This document shows, piece by piece, positions 22,397 to 27,315 of a stretch of 27,315 bases of DNA. Under the pieces are notes generated by a model. That model did no database searches, was not told the DNA's origin, and was given only the letters and a program-made list of their open reading frames with translations. Origin of the DNA: DATMYQ01 sp035560935. GTDB lineage: Bacteria; Bacillota; Negativicutes; Sporomusales; Sporomusaceae. Positions within the stretch are counted from its first letter, which is position 1; every line of letters starts with the position of its first letter. The stretch covers positions 1 to 27,315 of the forward strand of contig DATMYQ010000090.1 of NCBI GenBank assembly GCA_035560935.1. The letters are read 5' to 3'. Position numbers and translations under genes: made by a program.

Positions 22397-22500
22397 GTGT
22401 CTAAAAAGCGTTATGAAAAATATTTTGCGCCTTTGTTGTGCTAATGATCGGCGGTTTTTTCTGATATAGGGCGAAGAAAGAAAAAGGAAAGGGTAAAAAA

Positions 22501-22569
22501 ATGTACCGGTTATGGAAACAGGAACAGGAATTAGGAATTTTCCGACGAAATAATCTTAAGAAACTATAA
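22501..22569 (+). CDS. Possible 22-codon small ORF upstream of the BrxF-like gene
   Basis: ATG 22501 to TAA 22569 encodes 22 residues (MYRLWKQEQELGIFRRNNLKKL), with AAGGAAAGGG ending seven bases upstream, a plausible ribosome site. A 9-bp inverted repeat flanks it: TGGAAACAG (22513-22521, inside the ORF) and CTGTTTCCA (22572-22580, after it). It could be a leader peptide or a small protein, or chance in an AT-rich gap. No homologue is known to me. Confidence 0.3.
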   Translation: MYRLWKQEQELGIFRRNNLKKL

Positions 22570-22604
22570 AGCTGTTTCCACTGGAAAGGCGAAGGAGGAG
22601 CAAT

Positions 22605-23066
22605 ATGCCGATTACCGTGCAACGGGTGGTAGAATGTGTCCATGAGGTCGAAAAACATGCGGAACATGTAGTGCTGATTGTAGGAAAACCCGGCAGCGGC
22701 AAAAGTAAAATATTGCGCGAGCTGGATACCATGCGCGGCTGGAAGTATGTGGATAGCCGGACTTTGCTGGATAGCGATTTTATGGAGTTGCCGCCTAAAG
22801 CACGCTCTGCGGAAGCAGCAGCGGTTATTGGACGGGAATTGGAAAACCAGGGCGCCAAAGTGATTTTGCTGGACAATATCCAAGTGCTGTTTACGCCGTT
22901 GTTGAAATTGGAGCCACTGGAATTATTGAAAAACCTCAGCCGAAAACAGACAATTGTGGCGGCTTGGCCGGGCGACTATGACGAAGGCCGCTTGAGCATT
23001 GCCCGGAGCCCTGGTGAGATCGTGGAATACTCGGCCGAAGGGATGCAGATCATTCAAATCAGCTGA
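22605..23066 (+). CDS. Orphan BrxF-like P-loop protein (BREX-3 BrxF family)
   Basis: The 153-residue protein has Walker A G27-K-P-G-S-G-K-S34 and a Walker-B-like VILLDNIQVLF (about 86-96, with D90-N91). The segments LKLEPLELLKNLSRKQTIVAAWPG and a short beta-rich C-terminus follow. From memory this pattern (P-loop, ELPP.., LLDNI.ILF, LKxxPLxLLxxLSRxxTxVAAW) is that of BrxF, a small ATPase known from type 3 BREX phage-defence systems. None of the other BREX-3 genes (brxC, pglX, pglZ, brxHII, brxA) is in the window. AAGGAGGAG lies about five bases before ATG 22605. It sits after the sigH terminator and 57 bases before pfkA, with no terminator between. Family call is likely; a defence role here is not shown. 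Confidence 0.72.
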   Translation: MPITVQRVVECVHEVEKHAEHVVLIVGKPGSGKSKILRELDTMRGWKYVDSRTLLDSDFMELPPKARSAEAAAVIGRELENQGAKVILLDNIQVLFTPLLKLEPLELLKNLSRKQTIVAAWPGDYDEGRLSIARSPGEIVEYSAEGMQIIQIS

Positions 23067-23123
23067 CTAACAGCATTTTTGAACTCTCGAATCATGTAAT
23101 GATTAAACACGGGAGGTTATGCT

Positions 23124-24221
23124 ATGGGAAAAAAAGTGAGTCGGGTAGGCGTGTTGACGGGTGGTGGCGATTGCCCTGGGTTGAATGCAGTGATTCGCGG
23201 TGTGGTAAAAACCGCACTAGGGCAGGGAATTCAGGTTTGGGGGATACAAAATGGTTTTGGCGGTCTGGTGGAAAATCAGATTATTGAAATGACGGACCGG
23301 ACTGTTTCGGGTATTTTGCCTCGGGGTGGCACTATTTTGGGAACCACTAACCGGGATAATCCTTTCCACTACCCGGTGGAAAAGAATGGGGAAACGGTCT
23401 ATGAAGACCGTTCCGGCCAGGCGATTGACAATATTCGCAAATTAGGTGTCGAGGCGTTGGTGGTGATTGGCGGCGATGGCAGCCTGGCTATTGCTGATAT
23501 GATCAATGAAGCGGGTTTGCCGGTGGTGGCGGTACCTAAAACCATTGACAATGACATTCCGGCCACGGAGCGGACGTTTGGCTTTGATACGGCGGTGATG
23601 GTGGCAACAGAAGCTTTGGACCGCCTGCACACCACGGCAGAATCGCACCACCGGGTGATGGTCCTGGAAGTAATGGGACGATACGCCGGGTGGATTGCTC
23701 TTCATGCGGGTATTGCCGGAGGAGCGCATGTGATTTTACTGCCGGAGCTTCCTTATAAAATGGAAGGCGTAGTCAGAGCGATCGAACAGCGGGCGCAAAC
23801 AGGGCGCCATTTTAGTATTATTGTGATTTCTGAAGGTGCCTTTCCACTGGGAGGAGAAATTTCAGTGGGGCGTATAGTGGAAGGCAGCCATGAAAAAATC
23901 CGTTTGGGCGGCGCCGGAGAAAAATTGACCAGGGAGATCGAACAAATGACCGGAATTGAATCGCGGTGTACTGTACTGGGGCATTTGCAGCGAGGTGGAA
24001 CGCCGACTGCGTATGACCGAATCTTGTCAACCCGTTATGGCGTGGAAGCGGCGCAATGTGTGATTGAGGGGCAGTTTGGCTGCATGGTTGCGCTGCAGAA
24101 AAATAACATTATCCGGATTCCCATTAAATATGTTGCTGGTAAAACGAATAATGTGCCGGTGGATCATGAACTGGTACTGGCCGCACGGGCCATTGGTGTT
24201 TCTTTTGGTGACTGCTTATAA
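23124..24221 (+). CDS. pfkA: 6-phosphofructokinase, Gly-type donor signature
   Basis: This enzyme phosphorylates fructose 6-phosphate to the 1,6-bisphosphate, the committed step of glycolysis. The 365-residue product has GGGDCPGLNAVIRG at the N-terminus, GGDGS (116-120), PKTIDND (138-144) and MGRYAGWIALHAG. The Gly at the position equal to E. coli 104 predicts ATP use, whereas the Lys of PKTIDND (E. coli Gly124) is typical of the mixed-substrate group III enzymes. Donor is therefore probably ATP but needs assay. GGGAGG lies seven bases before ATG 23124. A second phosphofructokinase follows after 60 bases. Confidence 0.93.
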   Translation: MGKKVSRVGVLTGGGDCPGLNAVIRGVVKTALGQGIQVWGIQNGFGGLVENQIIEMTDRTVSGILPRGGTILGTTNRDNPFHYPVEKNGETVYEDRSGQAIDNIRKLGVEALVVIGGDGSLAIADMINEAGLPVVAVPKTIDNDIPATERTFGFDTAVMVATEALDRLHTTAESHHRVMVLEVMGRYAGWIALHAGIAGGAHVILLPELPYKMEGVVRAIEQRAQTGRHFSIIVISEGAFPLGGEISVGRIVEGSHEKIRLGGAGEKLTREIEQMTGIESRCTVLGHLQRGGTPTAYDRILSTRYGVEAAQCVIEGQFGCMVALQKNNIIRIPIKYVAGKTNNVPVDHELVLAARAIGVSFGDCL

Positions 24222-24281
24222 TCCACCGGTTGATGAATATGCTTGTAGCGAAGGTGTGAAGAAGACGGGAGGGGTTTGCTG

Positions 24282-25559
24282 ATGACCATGATCTCGACGA
24301 CACAAAATACCATCGCCATTCTTTGTGCGGGTGGGCCTGCACCGGGAATTAACAGCGTAATCAGTTCAATTACTGTAGCGGCACGGAAACATGGCTGGGA
24401 AGTCATCGGTATTTATGACGGATTTTCCTGGCTGGCCAAAGGAGAAAAAAATGTAGTGCCCCTGACTGTGGATATGGTTAGCCGGATCTATCTTGACGGC
24501 GGCAGTACCTTGCGAATGTCGCGGTTCAATCCGACGAAAAATGAAGTGCACTTGCGAAACGTAATCAACACATTAAGCGGTCTGGGGGTTTCTCACCTTG
24601 TAACCATTGGCGGTGATGATACGGCGTATTCAGCCTATCGGCTGGCGGAATATGCAGAAACGCAGATGGGCTTGGTTTTGCATGTGGTACATGTACCCAA
24701 AACCATTGACAATGATCTGCCGTTGCCGGAAGGTGTTCCTACTTTCGGTTTTGAAACAGCCCGTTCCCTGGGGGCGCGTATTGTGGCGAATTTGGCGGAA
24801 GATGCCAAAACGACCGGCCGGTGGTTTTTTATTACGGCCATGGGGCGAACGGCAGGGCATCTGGCGCTGGGAATGGGAAAAAGTGCCGGAGCAACGATTA
24901 TTGTCATCCCGGAGGAATTTTCCACACCCACGATTCGCTTACGGCATTTAGTGGATATTTTGTGCGGGGCTATTATTAAACGGTTGGCTGCCGGACGGGG
25001 ACATGGGGTCGCGGTCATTGCCGAAGGTCTGATCGAGAAGATTGATAAGGTAGATTTTGAAGACCTCACTGGTGTGGAACGGGATGAACATGGTCATATT
25101 CGCTATTCGGAAATCGATTTTAGTGATGTGGTGCGGCGGGCAGTATTGAAGGAATTGGGACGTCTCGGCATTACGATGACGATTGTGGACAAAGAAATTG
25201 GCTATGAAGTCCGGTGCGAGCAACCCAATGCTTTTGATATTGAATATACCAGGAACCTGGGCTTTGGCGCGTTTGATTTTTTGCGCAACGGTGGATCGGA
25301 TGCAATGATTACGGTACAAAACAATCAGATTGTGCCGTTGCCATTTAACGAAATTTTAGACTCGCGTACGGGAAAAACCCAGGTACGGATGGTGAACGTA
25401 AATTCTATCCAGTATCGAATTGCGCGGGAATATATGATCAGGTTGGAAGCGGATGATTTTCTTTCGCCGGTGAATTTGGCGAAGCTGGCGGCTATTTGTA
25501 ATTTGGCACCGGAAGAGTTTCGTCATCGCTTCGAATACATGACGCTGACCGGGGAGTGA
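24282..25559 (+). CDS. Phosphofructokinase homologue with diphosphate-type signature
   Basis: The 425-residue protein starts CAGGPAPGINSVI instead of the usual GGGDxPGLN. It carries GGDDT (110-114) and PKTIDND (139-145): Asp at the 104-equivalent and Lys at the 124-equivalent are the residues associated with PPi-dependent phosphofructokinases. MGRTAGHLALG, FIEG-like AEGLIEKIDK and a longer C-terminal half are also present. It is clearly divergent from its upstream neighbour, so this is not a recent duplication. GGGAGGGG lies seven bases before ATG 24282; an in-frame TTG at 24276 was rejected. The pair ends at the strong terminator 25617-25664. PPi use is predicted from residues only. Confidence 0.9.
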   Translation: MTMISTTQNTIAILCAGGPAPGINSVISSITVAARKHGWEVIGIYDGFSWLAKGEKNVVPLTVDMVSRIYLDGGSTLRMSRFNPTKNEVHLRNVINTLSGLGVSHLVTIGGDDTAYSAYRLAEYAETQMGLVLHVVHVPKTIDNDLPLPEGVPTFGFETARSLGARIVANLAEDAKTTGRWFFITAMGRTAGHLALGMGKSAGATIIVIPEEFSTPTIRLRHLVDILCGAIIKRLAAGRGHGVAVIAEGLIEKIDKVDFEDLTGVERDEHGHIRYSEIDFSDVVRRAVLKELGRLGITMTIVDKEIGYEVRCEQPNAFDIEYTRNLGFGAFDFLRNGGSDAMITVQNNQIVPLPFNEILDSRTGKTQVRMVNVNSIQYRIAREYMIRLEADDFLSPVNLAKLAAICNLAPEEFRHRFEYMTLTGE

Positions 25560-25616
25560 AAATAAGCGGATAATGTGTTGCGCCGGAAGGAAAATTGGTG
25601 TGCAATATAAAAAAGG

Positions 25617-25664
25617 AACAGGAAACCGTCTGACATTAAAGATGGTTTCCTGTTTTATGTTTTT
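25617..25664 (+). terminator. Terminator after the phosphofructokinase pair
   Basis: AACAGGAAACC (25617-25627) pairs with GGTTTCCTGTT (25644-25654), extended inward by GTC/GAT (one wobble), then TTATGTTTTT. Confidence 0.9.
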
Positions 25665-25691
25665 GGGGATATAATATCTGGAGGTGATTTT

Positions 25692-26222
25692 ATGAAAAAA
25701 GACCAGCGGTTTCATTTTTGTCCCCGTTGTGGTGCTCGTTTGGTATATCGGCCGGTGAAGGACCAGCAACGGTTAGTTTGTAATGCTTGTGCCAAAATTT
25801 TTTATGAAAACCCAGTGGTGGGAGTCGCGGCGATTGTCATGAAAACAATAAGCGGTGTGCCAACTCTTTTGCTGGGACGACGCAGCGAGGATTCGTCATA
25901 CGGCGGCTTGTGGTGTATTCCTTGCGGTTACGTGGAATACGACGAAGATGTATATGCGGCGGTAAAACGCGAGCTTTTTGAAGAGACGGGTTTAGAAATT
26001 GAGGTCGACCGTGTATACACCGTGCTGTCGAATTTTCATAATCCGGCATCCCATACGGTGGGTATTTGGTTTATGGCAAGAGCGACAGGCGGCTGTTTGA
26101 ACGCCGGTGACGATTTGGACAGGGTGGCTTATTTTCCGTTGGATCAATTGCCGCCACTGGCGTTTCCTACAGATGTCCAGGTGACGGACCAACTGCGTCG
26201 TGCGAACGCTGACAATAAATGA
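25692..26222 (+). CDS. Nudix hydrolase with N-terminal zinc ribbon
   Basis: The 176-residue protein combines a zinc ribbon (C10-P-R-C13 and C30-N-A-C33) with a complete Nudix box, G-x5-E-x7-REL-x-EE-x-GL, at about 79-101 (GYVEYDEDVYAAVKRELFEETGLEI). This layout resembles the C-terminal half of NADH pyrophosphatase NudC and related ADP-ribose pyrophosphatases, without NudC's N-terminal domain. Hydrolysis of a nucleoside diphosphate-linked compound is expected; the substrate cannot be named. A near-perfect GGAGGTGAT ribosome site precedes ATG 25692. It lies alone between the pfk terminator and the tRNA operon. Confidence 0.9.
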   Translation: MKKDQRFHFCPRCGARLVYRPVKDQQRLVCNACAKIFYENPVVGVAAIVMKTISGVPTLLLGRRSEDSSYGGLWCIPCGYVEYDEDVYAAVKRELFEETGLEIEVDRVYTVLSNFHNPASHTVGIWFMARATGGCLNAGDDLDRVAYFPLDQLPPLAFPTDVQVTDQLRRANADNK

Positions 26223-26377
26223 AGCAGAAAAAGATGTGAGTTTCATGCGCGAAGATATGATTGCTGTGCTTGTGGGAATCGGAGAAAGTGTAACTTTTTT
26301 TGTTGGTTTCTTCTCCTGAATATACAATTTTTACGGGGTTATTAAGCATTTTTTATGGGGGCTTATTATTAATACTC

Positions 26378-26406
26378 TTTACAAACGTTAGAGGCTGTGG
26401 TATCAT
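26378..26406 (+). promoter_or_regulatory. Upstream promoter of the tRNA operon
   Basis: TTTACA (26378-26383), 17-base spacer, TATCAT (26401-26406). Confidence 0.6.
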
Positions 26407-26475
26407 TAGATTCCGTCAGGCGGCATGACAATGGCGCGGATGATGAAAAATTTAACGAGAAAAACAAAAAGAGTA

Positions 26476-26504
26476 TTGACAGTGAGCACTGGATGTTATA
26501 TAAT
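26476..26504 (+). promoter_or_regulatory. Main promoter of the tRNA operon
   Basis: TTGACA (26476-26481) and TATAAT (26499-26504) are exact consensus with a 17-base spacer. Start near 26511, about 36 bases before the first tRNA. The dyad CACTG/CAGTG at 26514-26528 would form a leader hairpin. Confidence 0.9.
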
Positions 26505-26546
26505 ACATTTTGTCACTGAGAGACAGTGCCGATGAATGGCAAGCTC

Positions 26547-26622
26547 GCTGGCGTAGCTCAATTGGTAGAGCAGCTGACTTGTAATCAGCAGGTTGGGGGT
26601 TCAATTCCTCTCGCCAGCTCCA
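26547..26622 (+). tRNA. tRNA-Thr (TGT)
   Basis: Acceptor arms GCTGGCG and CGCCAGC, discriminator T, encoded CCA. Anticodon TGT at 26580-26582 in loop CTTGTAA. Full cloverleaf. Confidence 0.96.
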
Positions 26623-26633
26623 TAACAACATAC

Positions 26634-26718
26634 GGAGGGGTTCCCGAGTGGCTAAAGGGAGCAGACTGTAAATCTGCCGGCTCTGCCTTCGCTGGTTCGA
26701 ATCCAGCCCCCTCCACCA
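26634..26718 (+). tRNA. tRNA-Tyr (GTA)
   Basis: Acceptor arms GGAGGGG and CCCCTCC, discriminator A, encoded CCA. Long variable arm of a class II tRNA; anticodon GTA at 26668-26670. Confidence 0.96.
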
Positions 26719-26724
26719 AATCAC

Positions 26725-26800
<76 letters not shown>

Positions 26801-26809
26801 TATTAATTC

Positions 26810-26885
26810 GCTGGTGTAGCTCAGTCGGTAGAGCGTATCCTTGGTAAGGATAAGGTCACCGGTTCAATCCCGGTCATCAGCTCCA
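26810..26885 (+). tRNA. tRNA-Thr (GGT)
   Basis: Acceptor arms GCTGGTG and CATCAGC (one G-T pair), discriminator T, encoded CCA, anticodon GGT at 26843-26845. It resembles the Thr-TGT gene in its 5' third. Confidence 0.95.
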
Positions 26886-26892
26886 TTATTCT

Positions 26893-26969
26893 GGCGGCGT
26901 AGCTCAGTTGGCTAGAGCATGCGGTTCATACCCGCAGTGTCCGCGGTTCAAATCCGTGCGCCGCCACCA
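26893..26969 (+). tRNA. Elongator tRNA-Met (CAT)
   Basis: Acceptor arms GGCGGCG and CGCCGCC, fully paired position 1-72, encoded CCA, anticodon CAT at 26927-26929 in loop TTCATAC. The sequence closely resembles Bacillus elongator tRNA-Met, which argues against a lysidine-modified tRNA-Ile. Confidence 0.9.
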
Positions 26970-27017
26970 TAAAGTTTTACAAGCTGTTTGCTTGGACAAA
27001 AGAATGGTCGGAAGATT

Positions 27018-27045
27018 AAAGACCCTGTTACAGGGTCTTTTCTTT
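27018..27045 (+). terminator. Terminator between the tRNA operon and tuf
   Basis: AAAGACCCTG (27018-27027) and CAGGGTCTTT (27031-27040), 3-base loop, then TCTTTATT. It may separate tuf from the tRNAs or allow partial read-through; I found no convincing promoter in 27046-27160. Confidence 0.88.
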
Positions 27046-27178
27046 ATTCGTGGATAAAAAAACATACCGATGTGATTGTCTTGGCGTTTTCTCAATAGTC
27101 GTAGCAGGAATTTCAACAGGAAGATCGAAATAGGCAGAGTAACGAAACTGATACGTTTGTAAGGGGGAACTGAAAAAA

Positions 27179-27315
27179 ATGGCAAAGAAAAAGTTTGAAA
27201 GAAACAAACCGCATGTAAACATTGGCACCATCGGACACGTTGACCACGGCAAAACGTCGTTGACGGCGGCAATCACCCTGACCCTGTCGAAAAGCGGCGG
27301 CGCTGAATTCGTTGC
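27179..27315 (+). CDS. tuf: Elongation factor Tu (5' part, runs off the window)
   Basis: EF-Tu delivers aminoacyl-tRNA to the ribosome as a GTP complex. The visible 45 residues begin MAKKKFERNKPHVNIGTIGHVDHGKTSLTAAIT, with the G1 GTP-binding loop GHVDHGKT; the rest lies beyond the window. AAGGGGG (27161-27167) precedes ATG 27179 by 11 bases, a slightly long spacing. It follows five tRNA genes and a terminator. Confidence 0.96.
   Translation, partial: MAKKKFERNKPHVNIGTIGHVDHGKTSLTAAITLTLSKSGGAEFV

Larger units (their letters stand above)
26223..26546. other. 324-base non-coding region before the tRNA operon
   Basis: Holds a weak 5-bp hairpin with T7 (26285-26301) that might end the Nudix transcript, and two tandem promoters (26378-26406, 26476-26504). 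No convincing gene: a 36-codon frame from 26425 runs through the second promoter and lacks a ribosome site. Confidence 0.6.

Noticed and set aside
23090..23104. AATCAT-GTA-ATGATT dyad before pfkA
   Set aside because: Six-base arms with a three-base loop and no T run; too small to call as operator or terminator without comparison.
24276..24281. In-frame TTG start of the second phosphofructokinase
   Set aside because: It would lie right against the ribosome site; ATG 24282 has a seven-base spacing.
25670..25675. Perfect TATAAT before the Nudix gene
   Set aside because: No -35 at the right distance, and transcription would start inside the ribosome binding site.
26425..26535. 36-codon frame before the tRNA operon
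   Set aside because: It runs through the -35 and -10 of the main tRNA promoter and has no ribosome site.
27046..27178. Search for a tuf promoter
   Set aside because: TTGTCT and TTGGCG occur near 27076-27086 but no acceptable -10 follows at 16-18 bases, so none is called.

Overview
The window is ordinary chromosomal core from a low-GC-type Gram-positive (Firmicutes/Bacillota) lineage. Evidence is the CtsR-McsA-McsB-ClpC / RadA-DisA / CarD / YacL / IspD-F / CysE-CysS / Mini-III / RlmB / YacP / SigH gene string (the 'yac' neighbourhood of Bacillus and Clostridia), consensus SigA promoters, strong AGGAGG-like ribosome sites and a T-box. The spo0H-type SigH suggests a spore-former or a relative of one. 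ThyX, a flavodiiron protein, a fused IspDF and two phosphofructokinases suggest an anaerobe, perhaps of the Negativicutes (Sporomusa-like). That placement is inference from gene content, not a computed assignment.

Layout: 1-583 holds a terminator and speD on the minus strand, with a promoter about 210 bases upstream. 1024-4458 holds a FabK-type reductase, a flavodiiron FprA and RlmI. 4574-11790 holds the CtsR-controlled protein quality-control operon (ctsR-mcsA-mcsB-clpC), then radA-disA behind a strong hairpin. 11940-13044 holds a divergent pair: a minus-strand MazG-like unknown and carD. 13207-15641 encodes the membrane PIN-TRAM protein YacL and the bifunctional isoprenoid enzyme IspDF. 15661-21479 is a long, tightly packed run that opens with a cysteine T-box and continues cysE-cysS-mrnC-thyX-GNAT-rlmB-yacP. 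21498-22396 is sigH with its own promoter, a leader hairpin and a terminator. 22501-25664 carries a possible 22-codon ORF, an orphan BrxF-like P-loop protein, and two adjacent phosphofructokinases with different active-site signatures. 25692-26222 is a Nudix hydrolase. 26378-27045 is a five-gene tRNA operon (Thr-TGT, Tyr, initiator Met, Thr-GGT, elongator Met), followed by the start of tuf, which runs off the end.

How it works together: most genes serve information processing and stress control (arginine-phosphorylation proteolysis, c-di-AMP, rRNA modification, RNA maturation). Cysteine supply and charging are joined under one tRNA-sensing switch. No CRISPR array, insertion sequence, prophage or obvious defence island was seen. 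The items most worth a second look are the solitary BREX-3-type BrxF homologue, the paired phosphofructokinases, the unusually spaced CtsR-like sites, the sigH and speD leaders, and the tRNA-tuf arrangement that parallels the enterobacterial thrU-tyrU-glyT-thrT-tufB locus.
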